Assembly: GCF_004798935.1 (NCBI RefSeq)
Contig: NZ_RAHT01000010.1
Span: 1 to 64,000, forward strand
Reading direction: 5' to 3'
DNA length: 64,000 bases
From: Ningiella ruwaisensis
GTDB lineage: Bacteria; Pseudomonadota; Gammaproteobacteria; Enterobacterales; Alteromonadaceae
In this document: piece after piece, positions 20,542 through 30,100 of the stretch
How the letters are laid out: each line of letters starts with the position of its first letter
Position numbering within the stretch: position 1 is the stretch's first letter
Position numbers and translations under genes: made by a program
The notes under the pieces: model-generated
The model's input: only the letters and a program-made list of their open reading frames with translations
Told to the model about the DNA's origin: nothing
Databases searched by the model: none

Positions 20542-21399
20542 TTACGATTGACTCACAGCATATAAATAAGCGCCATATTGAGCAGAAGTATCAGCCCTCA
20601 AAATCTTTGTGTCTAACTCCCGAGATAAAAAAGGCATAACTGAAGACGCTAAGCCCCCCTCTAAAAATAAAGGCAAGTCTTGACCATGAATCGATATGAG
20701 GCTTGAAAAGTAAGCCATCGCGGTATCGATGATTCGCCGTGCACTGGCACTTTTGTCATATTGTTCGAATGCAATAAAAGCCAGCTTGGCAAATTCTGTT
20801 GATGTAGCTTTACCGTAGGTTTGAATAATCGCACTTACATCAGCTTCCACCTGGTTGTGCAGATATTCAGTGATCACTTTATGCAGAAACTGATCTTGCT
20901 CAATACCGTCAACAGAGTGTAAGTACCAGGTAAGGAGCTCTTTTCCAATCCACGCGCCGCTGCCTGTATCACCTAATAGAAATCCATGGCCGCCATACGT
21001 GCTAAGGCTGTTACTTTTCAGTTTTGCCAGACAGCTGCCAGTCCCCACAACAAGCAAAATACAGTCTTTCCCAGCATTTGCGGCTAAGCAGGAGCCATGC
21101 ACATCTGAAATCAAGAAAGCGCCCGCAAAAGGGTGATCCCACCTTGAAAACGCATCTTGTGCTTGTTGAATCGACGCCCCTGCGCAAGCTGCGCTGAGCA
21201 AACAGTCTGACAACTTGATATTTAAATTATTGGCAATGTCAATAGCCGCCGCAATAATAGACTGACTCGCGAGCGAAAAATCGTTAAATACATTGGCAGG
21301 ACCCGCTACCGAACTTGCTAACGCTCGCCCCTCAAGGTCGAAAAGCGTTGCGGCACATTTACTGCCCCCACCGTCTACTCCAAGTATAAATTTATGCAC
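20542..21399 (-). CDS. BadF/BadG-type sugar kinase, probable GlcNAc/MurNAc kinase
   Basis: 285 residues. The ATPase fold shows phosphate 1 (LGVDGGGSKCAATLF, residues 6-20), phosphate 2 (VGTGSCLAKL) and the GFLLGDTGSGAWIG loop found in N-acetylglucosamine kinases. In this superfamily MurK of Clostridium phosphorylates both MurNAc and GlcNAc at O6. A phosphorylated MurNAc is the substrate of MurQ, encoded in the same locus, so a MurK-like role is inferred. It is divergent from the lipoprotein gene across 79 bp that hold an operator-like sequence. Pure GlcNAc kinase is the alternative. Confidence 0.8.
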   Translation of the reverse strand: MHKFILGVDGGGSKCAATLFDLEGRALASSVAGPANVFNDFSLASQSIIAAAIDIANNLNIKLSDCLLSAACAGASIQQAQDAFSRWDHPFAGAFLISDVHGSCLAANAGKDCILLVVGTGSCLAKLKSNSLSTYGGHGFLLGDTGSGAWIGKELLTWYLHSVDGIEQDQFLHKVITEYLHNQVEADVSAIIQTYGKATSTEFAKLAFIAFEQYDKSASARRIIDTAMAYFSSLISIHGQDLPLFLEGGLASSVMPFLSRELDTKILRADTSAQYGAYLYAVSQS

Positions 21400-21440
21400 T
21401 TATCTCAATCTTCCATTGACATTAAAGCGTAAACACGCAT

Positions 21441-21456
21441 TAATAAATTATTCCAA
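21441..21456 (-). promoter_or_regulatory. Putative RpiR/MurR-type operator, site A
   Basis: On the minus strand this reads TTGGAATAATTTATTA, identical over 16 bases to the site upstream of the TonB receptor gene. The core GAATA-N3-TATTA is a near palindrome. It lies between the divergent kinase and lipoprotein genes. A weak second half-site (GAATAAT) begins at 21474 and overlaps the lipoprotein start. Confidence 0.6.
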
Positions 21457-21478
21457 GTTTTACATAAAAAGAAGAATA

Positions 21479-22933
21479 ATGATAATACCAACGCGCAAAA
21501 CATGGAAGCATGAGGGGTTTGTGTTTAGTAAACAAAATGCTTGCAACACTTTTTTTATCATTGCTATTTTTTTATTAAGTGGCTGTCATTACCAAAGCAA
21601 GCATTCCGCAGTGGGATTAGTTAATGCAGCCGAAATTTCTCAAGATACAGACTCAGAAACAAACACTCAAAATCTGGTGCTTGAGACGCTTCAACCACAG
21701 CAGGAGTTTTATAAAATGACGATGAATAGCGCGCCATTCCTGCCTAAAAATCAAAAATCGCGACAGATTGCTTGTGATATTCAATCGCAAGCAGAGGGTT
21801 ATTTAAGTGCTCAAGAAGTCAATTACGCTCAGAAAGGCTGGGAGCAGCGAATTAGCCATGACCCCGTGTATTTTAGCCTTCCAAGGCAGGCAGGACGGAT
21901 TTTACTGATTGATTTTGCTCAAAAACAGCATGTTAATAAAGAAGATGAGCAAGCGGTAGATTCCGAACTTGCGTATCGCTACTTAAGTAATGACAACACG
22001 CATCATGACTTGTATGAGCCATGGAGCTCATCGAAAATCTTTGCTTTTAGCGCTGCCATCGCATCACTTAGAGAGCAAAACCTTGGTGCTCAGGCTACGA
22101 TTGGAGATACATATGTAGCCGATATGATAACCGGAATTAATAGCTATGAAGATTTTGGAACATCCTCAGGAGAATCCAATGCCTTGGCGACTTTTTTTGC
22201 CAATATCGCCGGTAGGGATTATTTAAGCTCCCTTTTTTATGATGAGTGGCTGAATTTGTCGCAAGAGGGCATATTTTTTAGAGGGGCATACGGACCTGTT
22301 GCCTTTGTGCCAAGTTCCTATGTTTGGAAAGACTTAAATTCTGAGAAATCGATTGAAATCCAGCCGTACTTAGACGCTGCTCAAGATCCAGGTTACCTTG
22401 CTTATCGTTGCGATAATTGTGGGCTGACTGGAAATAAACCCATGACGACATTGGCGCAGGCTGAATGGTTAAAACGATTAGCCGCTCATGACAGAGAGAC
22501 TGCTACTCGCCATCCAAATTTAACCAGTGATGACATTTCGACACTGTTTTACGGTACAGGGCATTCTTACGATGACGACCGCTTTGCCGGTATGACCTTA
22601 GGTATTTCTACAATGCTCCAGCATGCTATTGTAAATGCGATTACTAAAAAAGATGTATCAGACCCAAAAAGAGTGCTTGATGAACTTACCAACGGTGAAT
22701 GGCGAGTCTTTCAAAAAATTGGCTGGGGGCCGAGTGAGACCCGCTCAACGACCGAAAATGTAGTTCTCGCCCATGTTTGTTTGCCGCATTTTCAAGGAGG
22801 GCGTGAATTTACGGTGGCAGCTCAGGTTTCGGTGCCGGAAGCAAAAGAAGAAAACCTGCCTTTGGCAGGCAAAAAAATGCAGGCTTTGTTGCAAATGAGT
22901 TTGGCGGAATACTTTCATGAGCCCAAGCAATAA
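21479..22933 (+). CDS. Lipoprotein of the serine beta-lactamase/DD-peptidase fold
   Basis: 484 residues from the ATG at 21479, chosen because a purine-rich AAGAAG precedes it and a lipoprotein signal follows; longer reading frames run into the kinase gene. The lipobox is L33-S-G-C36. Penicillin-recognising-fold motifs appear in order: SxxK as S183-S-S-K186, a second motif E232-S-N234 where class A enzymes have SDN, and K413-I-G415 followed by WG as in KTG-x-G. Spacing fits a class A-like domain. Being in a muropeptide locus, it could process stem-peptide ends. The E in place of the first serine of SDN is unusual. It could also be a non-catalytic relative. Confidence 0.6.
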   Translation: MIIPTRKTWKHEGFVFSKQNACNTFFIIAIFLLSGCHYQSKHSAVGLVNAAEISQDTDSETNTQNLVLETLQPQQEFYKMTMNSAPFLPKNQKSRQIACDIQSQAEGYLSAQEVNYAQKGWEQRISHDPVYFSLPRQAGRILLIDFAQKQHVNKEDEQAVDSELAYRYLSNDNTHHDLYEPWSSSKIFAFSAAIASLREQNLGAQATIGDTYVADMITGINSYEDFGTSSGESNALATFFANIAGRDYLSSLFYDEWLNLSQEGIFFRGAYGPVAFVPSSYVWKDLNSEKSIEIQPYLDAAQDPGYLAYRCDNCGLTGNKPMTTLAQAEWLKRLAAHDRETATRHPNLTSDDISTLFYGTGHSYDDDRFAGMTLGISTMLQHAIVNAITKKDVSDPKRVLDELTNGEWRVFQKIGWGPSETRSTTENVVLAHVCLPHFQGGREFTVAAQVSVPEAKEENLPLAGKKMQALLQMSLAEYFHEPKQ

Positions 22934-22983
22934 TTAGATGAAAGGTAAGCGAAATCAGCAAGGATATATAGGGTGAAAGGTTA

Positions 22984-24186
22984 ATGAGTTCTGCGCTTAT
23001 AAGCGATATTCAATTGTTTAAATACAAAGTTCCGCTGCATACGCCTTTTAAAACGGCAGTGAGGGAAGTTAGCGATATCTGCGACATCATCGTGCAAATC
23101 ACAAGTAGTGATGGTTTGTGCGCATACGGGTCTGCTCCCTCAACTCCGCTAATTACCGGCGATGATCATCAAAGTATTGAACGCGCGATTACCAATAAAC
23201 TTAAAGGCATGCTTGTCAATCAAGCGCTTTCACAAATAGATTCGTTAATTGAAGAAATTGCCGACCTCGACACATCATATGCCCCCTCATCCACCACTGA
23301 AATATCGGTGGGGAGCAACACAAAGGCAGCAATAGACATTGCGCTTCACGACCTTAAGGCAAGACGCGACAAACTGCCGCTTTATCGTTTGTTGTCACCT
23401 CCTAGCCTGCTGAGTTTAAACAACTTATCTAGTGAGGCACCTATCTTGAAAACTGATTACACCATAAGTGTAAATTCAGTGGATACTATGTGCAAAGATA
23501 TAGATAAAGCGCTAAAGCGCGGCTATACCTGCCTAAAAATAAAAATAGGAAATACGCCAAGCGAGGATCTCGCTCGCATACGGGCAATATACGCCCATAT
23601 ACAAGCCCGATATAAAAATGACAAAGAAGGAACACCCATTAACTTGCGCCTGGATGTGAATCAAGGATGGGACGCAAAAACAACCATCAATATTATGCAA
23701 ATTCTGGAGTCAGAGGGAATAGCGTTTGAGCTAATTGAACAACCGGTAAAAGCGAATGACACGGAAGGTTTGAGGTTAATTAAAGCCAATATCAATACGC
23801 CTGTAATGGCAGATGAAAGCGCCTTTTCGCTAACACAAGTCGAAGCGCTGATCCAGCAGAATGTTGTGGATATTATTAACATTAAATTAATGAAAACAGG
23901 TGGTATTTATCAAGCAAGCGCGATTGCACAATATTGTCGGGAACATAACATTCCTTGCATGATGGGCTGCATGCTTGAAGGAAGCATTGGCGTTGCAGCC
24001 GCCGCTCACTTTGCCTATGCAAATCGGGATGTAGTAAGTCTTATTGATTTAGATGGACCTACTCTTGGGCAATTTGACCCAGTGATAGGCGCAACGGAAT
24101 TTGATAATGCGAACATCACTCTCAATACCACTTACGGGCTAGGGATAACTAAAGAACACCTATTTGCGCCATGGACGAACAAATGA
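22984..24186 (+). CDS. L-Ala-D/L-Glu epimerase (enolase superfamily)
   Basis: 400 residues. Converts L-Ala-D-Glu, released from murein peptides, into L-Ala-L-Glu so ordinary dipeptidases can cut it. The enolase-superfamily residues are in order: the K185-I-K187 base, metal ligands D224 (LRLDVNQGW), E252 (ELIEQPV) and D277 (VMADES), and the second base K301 (NIKLMKTGG). This K/K arrangement with D-E-D ligands and the DES motif is typical of dipeptide epimerases. It overlaps the next gene by an ATGA junction. Confidence 0.9.
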   Translation: MSSALISDIQLFKYKVPLHTPFKTAVREVSDICDIIVQITSSDGLCAYGSAPSTPLITGDDHQSIERAITNKLKGMLVNQALSQIDSLIEEIADLDTSYAPSSTTEISVGSNTKAAIDIALHDLKARRDKLPLYRLLSPPSLLSLNNLSSEAPILKTDYTISVNSVDTMCKDIDKALKRGYTCLKIKIGNTPSEDLARIRAIYAHIQARYKNDKEGTPINLRLDVNQGWDAKTTINIMQILESEGIAFELIEQPVKANDTEGLRLIKANINTPVMADESAFSLTQVEALIQQNVVDIINIKLMKTGGIYQASAIAQYCREHNIPCMMGCMLEGSIGVAAAAHFAYANRDVVSLIDLDGPTLGQFDPVIGATEFDNANITLNTTYGLGITKEHLFAPWTNK

Positions 24187-25274
24187 GCCGACAAACAAAA
24201 GCGATTATTGATTTACAGGCACTTAAGCGCAATTTAAACAGGCTCAAAGCGCTTGCGCCTGCAAGCAAAACCCTGGCGGTGGTTAAAGCAAACGCTTACG
24301 GAAATGGAGTACAAAAGGTAAGCGAAACCATTCAAAGTGACGTTGATATGTTCGCCGTTGCTATCTCAGAAGAAGCCGTTGCGCTGAGGCAAGGTGGCAT
24401 TGAAAAGCCTATTCTTGTATTGCAGGGGCCACATCAAGCTTCAGAAATAAGTGACTATCGAGCCTTGCACTTTACCTGGATGATTCACAATACCACTCAG
24501 CTCGATTGGGTAGAAAAAGCATTTGAAAAAGATGCACGGGTTGCAAACCAGCTTTGGTTTAAATTTGATTCGGGCATGCATAGGCTTGGATTCGCTTTGA
24601 ACGAGTTTTCAACACTTCGAGCAAAGCATCCGCATTTTTTTAACAAACATACCGTTGTTGCTACGCACCTCGCCTGTGCAGACGAGCCTGATAAGCCGAA
24701 TACCAGTATTCAGTTAGCACGATTTTTCGATACTGTAGGCTCAAGCGGCCTGTCGCTTTCCATTGCGAATAGCGCTGCCCATATCGCAAATGTAAACGCT
24801 CGGCAAAGCTACAATCGAATTGGTATCGCGATGTATGGAAGTTCTCCGTTTGAAGACCCTAATCCGTCTGCTCAGCCTACGCTTGACCTGTCGCCCGTGA
24901 TGCATCTTTATGCATCTATTATTGCGCTTCGCAAGATTCCAAAAGGCGATAGCGTTGGATATGGGGCAAGCTGGCAAGCCAAGCGAGATACTATTATCGC
25001 CACAGTCGCAATAGGCTATGCAGACGGTTATCCGCGCCATGCCCCGAGTGGCACTCCCGCCTTTTATAAAAATCAACGTATCGAATTAGTGGGTCGCGTG
25101 TCTATGGACATGGTCACCTTCGATGTCACAGATGTTCCCGATGCCGCGCTTTATGATGAGGTGGAGCTTTGGGGAGCCAATGTTGGCATCAATGAGGTGG
25201 CCGCCAAGGTAGGGACGATTGGTTATGAGCTTATGACGCGCGTCTCACCACGTGTACCCAGGCAATATCAATAG
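24183..25274 (+). CDS. alr: Alanine racemase
   Basis: 363 residues from the ATG at 24183, which overlaps the stop of the epimerase gene as ATGA. PLP-dependent interconversion of L- and D-alanine. The PLP lysine is in LAVVKANAYGNG near residue 35; the second catalytic base is the tyrosine of SVGYGASW; MDMVTFDVTD near the C-terminus is conserved. In this operon a catabolic role, turning D-Ala from peptide stems into L-Ala, is inferred; a biosynthetic alr or dadX may exist elsewhere. Confidence 0.94.
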   Translation: MSRQTKAIIDLQALKRNLNRLKALAPASKTLAVVKANAYGNGVQKVSETIQSDVDMFAVAISEEAVALRQGGIEKPILVLQGPHQASEISDYRALHFTWMIHNTTQLDWVEKAFEKDARVANQLWFKFDSGMHRLGFALNEFSTLRAKHPHFFNKHTVVATHLACADEPDKPNTSIQLARFFDTVGSSGLSLSIANSAAHIANVNARQSYNRIGIAMYGSSPFEDPNPSAQPTLDLSPVMHLYASIIALRKIPKGDSVGYGASWQAKRDTIIATVAIGYADGYPRHAPSGTPAFYKNQRIELVGRVSMDMVTFDVTDVPDAALYDEVELWGANVGINEVAAKVGTIGYELMTRVSPRVPRQYQ

Positions 25275-25341
25275 AGAGGCGACGTCACAAAATGCAATCT
25301 TGCAAAATGAGATTTTACAAAAAGAAAAATGAGGACATCTT

Positions 25342-26943
25342 TTGATAGACCAATTTTCAACTATTGACTGGCTTGTATTTGCCTCTTATGGCTTGATTCT
25401 GCTTATTTCTGGATACGCATTAAACCGCAATGCAAATACCACGCAAGATTATTTCCTGGGAGGAAATACGATGCCTATTTGGGTTGTAGGTATTTCGGTG
25501 CTTGCAACTAGCCAGTCAGCCGCCACATTCTTAGGTGGCCCTGATCAGGGATATCGAGGAGATTTAACGTACTTGGCCACGAATATTGCAGGCTTTATTG
25601 CCGCTTTCTTTGTCGCGACTTTTCTTATGCCGAGGTTTTATGCATTAAAGGTTTATACCGTCTATGAATTACTTCAGCAGCGCTTTGGCAAAAATGCGAA
25701 ATATCAGGCCGGTATGGTGTATCTAAGCGGAAGACTTTTTGCCAGTGGCGCTCGCCTGTATATGGCTGCGATCGCCGTGGCGATGATTTTATTTGGCAAT
25801 ATTGATGCGCAAAATGTTATTTCATCTATTTTGATTATTGCCAGTGTGGGCTTTTTATACACTATGTATGGGGGAATTCGCAGCGTTATTTACTCCGACG
25901 CGATCCAGTGTTTAGTGTATATAAGCGCCGCATTACTAGTGCTTGGCTATTTATTTACCAGCATTCCGGTTGATACAGCGACCATTATTCACACTTTACA
26001 AAATCCAGCGCCTGGCGAGGCCTCAAAACTTACTCTGTTTGATTTTTCTTTGGATTTTTCGAGTGCCGGGGTATTTAGCTTTTGGTCAATCATAACAGGC
26101 TTTGTACTTCTCAACATCGCCGCTTTTGGTCTAGATCAGGACGTCACACAAAGAATGCTCACTTGCAAAGATTCAAAAAGTGCAACAAAAGCATTGGTTT
26201 CCTCTATTTTTATGGGGATCCCTATTGTGCTTATATTTGTGTGTATTGGTTTACTCTTATACATTTATTATCAGCGGCCCGATATAATGGCCCAAGCGCC
26301 TGGCAATGAAGTTGTTCCAGAATTTAGCGGTCAAACAGTGACTATTTTTATGTATTACGTACTGACTGACTTGCCTAACGGAATAAAGGCCATTGTTACC
26401 ATAGGCATCATAGCAGCGGCACTTTCAACACTTAATTCAGGCCTTAACTCAATGTCGTCTGTTGCCATTCAGGATATTTATCGCGGACTGATCATGCGCG
26501 GAAAATCGCTTAGCGAGGCCGAGCTTGTTCGAGCAGGTCGCATCAGTATGGGAGTGGTTGCGCTAGCTTTATCAGGTATGGCAGCGCTTTGTTATTACTG
26601 GCAACAATATACCGACACTCCTCTTCTTGCATTTGCTTTAAGCGTGATGGTTTTCTCGTACAGTGGCTTATTAGGCGTGTACTTTACCGCGCTCTTTAGC
26701 CACAGAGGCTCACCATGTTCGATTGTGCTAGCTTTACTTTTCGGGTTTATCACGCCCGTATTAATGCAGCCTTACGTGCAAACGCTATACTTACCTGAGC
26801 ATTGGCAATTTGATTTAGGCTTTACATGGCAGTTAATGATTGGTACGGGTATAGCTTTACTCGTTTGTTTATGCGGACGCAATAATAACCAAGACTTGAG
26901 TGATACAACTCAAAACAACCAAGCGACAGGGAGTGAAAGATGA
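25342..26943 (+). CDS. Sodium:solute symporter (SSS family), likely importer of the locus
   Basis: 533 residues; TTG start at 25342 with GAGGA six bases upstream. About 13-14 membrane segments. SSS features include the [20 protein letters not shown] region after TM1 and [28 protein letters not shown] near TM8-9. The family moves sugars, amino acids and sialic acid with sodium. Between racemase and MurQ genes, import of MurNAc, a disaccharide or a murein peptide is inferred. The substrate cannot be read from the sequence. The stop overlaps the murQ start (ATGA). Confidence 0.85.
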   Translation: MIDQFSTIDWLVFASYGLILLISGYALNRNANTTQDYFLGGNTMPIWVVGISVLATSQSAATFLGGPDQGYRGDLTYLATNIAGFIAAFFVATFLMPRFYALKVYTVYELLQQRFGKNAKYQAGMVYLSGRLFASGARLYMAAIAVAMILFGNIDAQNVISSILIIASVGFLYTMYGGIRSVIYSDAIQCLVYISAALLVLGYLFTSIPVDTATIIHTLQNPAPGEASKLTLFDFSLDFSSAGVFSFWSIITGFVLLNIAAFGLDQDVTQRMLTCKDSKSATKALVSSIFMGIPIVLIFVCIGLLLYIYYQRPDIMAQAPGNEVVPEFSGQTVTIFMYYVLTDLPNGIKAIVTIGIIAAALSTLNSGLNSMSSVAIQDIYRGLIMRGKSLSEAELVRAGRISMGVVALALSGMAALCYYWQQYTDTPLLAFALSVMVFSYSGLLGVYFTALFSHRGSPCSIVLALLFGFITPVLMQPYVQTLYLPEHWQFDLGFTWQLMIGTGIALLVCLCGRNNNQDLSDTTQNNQATGSER

Positions 26944-27854
26944 GCAATTCATCATCAGATCTAATTCAACAGCTTGATACACTGGTTTCAGAAGGACGAA
27001 ACCCTGATACGATGAATCTCGATCAACTCAGCACACTCGAGTTGTTAAAGGTGATCAATAATGAAGATCAAAAAGTTGCACACGCAGTTAGAGATGCCAT
27101 TCCCGCTATCGCGAAAGCGACTGACAAGATTGTTGATTCGATTAAAGCTGGTGGACGTCTTATCTATTTAGGCGCTGGCACAAGCGGCCGTTTGGGCGTG
27201 TTAGATGCGGTAGAATGCAGACCAACGTTTAGTGTGCCAGACGATTTAGTCGTAGGCTTAATCGCTGGTGGTGAGCGAGCTTTGATCCACGCGGTGGAAG
27301 GAGCAGAGGACGATAAATCTCTTGCTGTAGAAGACTTAAAAGCAGAAAAGCTAAGTGCAAAGGACATCGTGGTTGCGATTGCTGCCTCAGGCAGAACGCC
27401 TTATGCAATAGGCGCACTTGAATATGCCAAGCAACTGGGTTGCAAGACAGTTTGCCTGGTGTGTAATCCAAGCGCACCAATGTTGGATATCGCTGAAACG
27501 GGTATCTGCGTTACCGTTGGGCCCGAGTGCTTAACAGGCTCAACTCGCATGAAGTCAGGCACCGCTCAGAAAATTGTGCTTAATATGCTAAGTACCGCAA
27601 GTATGGTGAAACTTGGCAAGGTATATGAAAATCTTATGGTAGATGTCAATGCCACCAATCAAAAGCTGGTGGCAAGGGCAATTCGAATCGTCATGCAGGC
27701 AACGCAGTGCAGTAAAGAGGAAGCAGAAACGGCACTAAAGGCTGCCAACAATAGAGCGAAAGTCGCCATCCTTATGTTGCTCACGAACACATCACTAGAG
27801 AACGCAGAGGCGATGCTTCGTAAACACAACGGATTTCTCCGCAATGCCTTGTAA
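26940..27854 (+). CDS. murQ: N-acetylmuramic acid 6-phosphate etherase
   Basis: 304 residues, the usual length. Cleaves the lactyl ether of MurNAc-6-phosphate to give GlcNAc-6-phosphate and D-lactate. The sugar isomerase (SIS) fold shows GAGTSGRLG (78-86), [10 protein letters not shown] with E92, and AVEGAEDD with E123, the two glutamates that correspond to Glu83 and Glu114 of the E. coli enzyme. [14 protein letters not shown] and a C-terminal UBA-like helical region follow. It overlaps both neighbours, indicating translational coupling. Confidence 0.97.
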   Translation: MSNSSSDLIQQLDTLVSEGRNPDTMNLDQLSTLELLKVINNEDQKVAHAVRDAIPAIAKATDKIVDSIKAGGRLIYLGAGTSGRLGVLDAVECRPTFSVPDDLVVGLIAGGERALIHAVEGAEDDKSLAVEDLKAEKLSAKDIVVAIAASGRTPYAIGALEYAKQLGCKTVCLVCNPSAPMLDIAETGICVTVGPECLTGSTRMKSGTAQKIVLNMLSTASMVKLGKVYENLMVDVNATNQKLVARAIRIVMQATQCSKEEAETALKAANNRAKVAILMLLTNTSLENAEAMLRKHNGFLRNAL

Positions 27855-29058
27855 GCAAGCATTGAGATATCAAACCTTCGCCCCCTTGATAAGCATCCTG
27901 ATCTTAAGTGTGGTGATGTGCGCCAAGGTTTATGCAAAAGCTTCAGATACCGAAACAGTTATAATGGGCGCTGAAAGACTGCACGTTTACTTACCCCTTT
28001 TGCATAAGCAACGCGTTGGTCTGGTGGTAAATCAAACATCAGTTACGCGTCACGGTCATTTGCTTGATTTATTACTGGCAAATGATGTCGATGTAAAAGT
28101 GCTATTTGCGCCTGAGCATGGGGTGCGAGGGGAAGCGGGTGCAGGTGAGCACATTCAAAGCGGCGTTGACTCTAAAACTGGCGTAGTCATTCAATCTATC
28201 TATGGTGCGAATAAAACACCACCCGATTCAGTCATGGAGAAGCTTGATGTCATTATTTTTGATATTCAGGACGTGGGGACTCGATTTTATACCTATATAA
28301 GTTCAATGCATTATATGATGCAAGCTTCAGCCAAGCATAATGTTCACTTTATTGTACTTGATCGTCCTAACCCAAATGGCGCGTTTGTTGACGGTCCGGT
28401 GCTGGATTTACAATTTCAATCGTTTGTGGGTATGCACCCGATACCCGTATTGCATGGTTTAACCGTAGGTGAACTGGCGCGAATAATTAAAGGTGAAAAA
28501 TGGATTGAAGACGCTGAAAAGCTGAAACTTGATGTCATCACCATGCAAGGCTACCGTAAGGACTTACTCTATAGTTTACCGATTGCCCCTTCTCCCAACT
28601 TACCAAACGATCAGGCAATTCAGTTGTATCCTTCCCTTTGCTTTTTTGAAGGCACTGCCGTGAGTGTGGGCCGGGGAACCGACGCGCCATTCCAACAAAT
28701 AGGCCACCATAAGGTCAGCTTAGGTCCACATACGTTTACGCCTGTCTCACGCCCACAGACTGCGCCCAAGCCTAAATTAGAAGGCGAGCAGGTCTTTGGT
28801 CTTGATTTACAAACGGACAAGACACAAGGTTTATCTTTGGAATTTATTATCAACGCATACAAAGAATTTGCGCAAGAAGACGAAACATTTTTCACGGCAC
28901 CTGATTTTTTCGACAAACTGGCAGGGACAGATGCATTGCGACTGGCGATTGAAAATGCGAAATCCGAGGCAGAGATTCGTCTCACTTGGCAACGCGAACT
29001 CAACGAGTATAAAGCAATGCGCAGCGCATATTTACTTTATCCACTGCACAAGTATTAA
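27844..29058 (+). CDS. namZ: Exo-beta-N-acetylmuramidase, NamZ/DUF1343 type
   Basis: 404 residues with an N-terminal signal segment (hydrophobic [17 protein letters not shown], ending near residue 33). The DUF1343 family was shown in Bacillus subtilis (NamZ, CAZy GH171) to release MurNAc from the non-reducing end of peptidoglycan fragments. The family motifs [40 protein letters not shown] and LDRPNPNG are present. The start overlaps murQ by 11 bp. It should act in the periplasm or outside and supply MurNAc to the kinase-MurQ pair. Confidence 0.92.
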   Translation: MPCKQALRYQTFAPLISILILSVVMCAKVYAKASDTETVIMGAERLHVYLPLLHKQRVGLVVNQTSVTRHGHLLDLLLANDVDVKVLFAPEHGVRGEAGAGEHIQSGVDSKTGVVIQSIYGANKTPPDSVMEKLDVIIFDIQDVGTRFYTYISSMHYMMQASAKHNVHFIVLDRPNPNGAFVDGPVLDLQFQSFVGMHPIPVLHGLTVGELARIIKGEKWIEDAEKLKLDVITMQGYRKDLLYSLPIAPSPNLPNDQAIQLYPSLCFFEGTAVSVGRGTDAPFQQIGHHKVSLGPHTFTPVSRPQTAPKPKLEGEQVFGLDLQTDKTQGLSLEFIINAYKEFAQEDETFFTAPDFFDKLAGTDALRLAIENAKSEAEIRLTWQRELNEYKAMRSAYLLYPLHKY

Positions 29059-29083
29059 TATTCAAGCGTTTATTTGCGTGGCT

Positions 29084-29932
29084 TTAGAGGTTTCTAAACT
29101 GGGCCACCACGGAGCGAGATTTCTCTAATAGCGCGCGTTTGTCGTTAGATGCCTGCATTAAGGCGATAAATAACATATCAATAACGAGTTCTTGTGCAGT
29201 TCGGGCTAAAATTGACGAAATCCGAGTGGCGGCCTCTTCGGCCACAGAATACAAACGCAAATCCGCAAAACTTGATACCGGAGTATCGCCAAATTTAGTG
29301 ACTGAAATGACTTTGGCCTTATTTGCCCTCGCCTCATTTACTACATTAACTACTTCTCGCGTCGCCCCAGACTCACTTATTGCAAACACTAAATCATTTT
29401 TTGTCATAGTAGAAGCAAGCGCAAGTTGAGCGTGGCCATCTACCTCTGAGAGCGCCAAAATACCGAGCTTTTGAAGCTTAAAGGCAAAATCTTTTCCTAC
29501 CAAGGCTGAGCCGCCTATTCCCGTAATTAAAACACGCCGTGCATCGCTTAACATCGCAACGGCTTTGGCAAGTGATTGTGCATCATTAAGCTCTTTGGTT
29601 TGATTTAATACTGCAATTTTACTTTGTAAAAGCTTATTTGCCATCGTGGCGTAATCGTCATCAACGGCTATGCTACCGTGAAGCGTTTGATGGTCGGTGT
29701 CTGCATTTTTTAAATCATCAAGCACTGCCATCTTGAGTGCCGGGTAGCCCTTGTATTTTAGCTTTTGCGCAAATTTGACGACCGAACTTTGACTCACTCC
29801 AACGGTTGATGCCAGCTTTTGAGAAGATAGATCACGAAGTGCATTAGGCGACCTTAATATAAACTGTGCCAATTTTTCTTCGCTATTTGATAGCGTCGGA
29901 AGTAATGCTTTGAGTTTTGAAAATGCGGCCAT
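29084..29932 (-). CDS. RpiR/MurR-family transcriptional regulator
   Basis: 282 residues. N-terminal RpiR helix-turn-helix (about 35-65: KLASTVGVSQSSVVKFAQKL) and C-terminal SIS domain (LITGIGGSALVGKDFAFKLQ, then VFAISESGATREVVNVV). MurR of E. coli has the same build and responds to MurNAc-6-phosphate. The gene is divergent from the M14 peptidase gene, with an operator-like repeat pair between them. Control of the whole locus by this protein is inferred from the shared sites. Confidence 0.92.
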   Translation of the reverse strand: MAAFSKLKALLPTLSNSEEKLAQFILRSPNALRDLSSQKLASTVGVSQSSVVKFAQKLKYKGYPALKMAVLDDLKNADTDHQTLHGSIAVDDDYATMANKLLQSKIAVLNQTKELNDAQSLAKAVAMLSDARRVLITGIGGSALVGKDFAFKLQKLGILALSEVDGHAQLALASTMTKNDLVFAISESGATREVVNVVNEARANKAKVISVTKFGDTPVSSFADLRLYSVAEEAATRISSILARTAQELVIDMLFIALMQASNDKRALLEKSRSVVAQFRNL

Positions 29933-29996
29933 GTGTCCCTTCGTACTATTCGTGACAATTCACAGAACACCAATTATGAGAATATTGTTAACTATA

Positions 29997-30045
29997 TTGG
30001 AATACTTTATTCGTAAACAAACAAAAATCATAGAATAATTTGCAA
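29997..30045 (+). promoter_or_regulatory. Putative RpiR/MurR-type operator pair, site B
   Basis: TTGGAATACTTTATTC at 29997-30012 holds the perfect palindrome GAATA-CTT-TATTC. A second partial copy, GAATAATTTGCAA, starts at 30033, giving 33 bp between centres, about three helical turns. The pair lies between the divergent regulator and peptidase genes, closer to the regulator start. Confidence 0.6.
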
Positions 30046-30100
30046 ATTCACCTGCTTATTCGCTATCGTTAGCGCACATTTTTCCATTTATCTGTAATTT

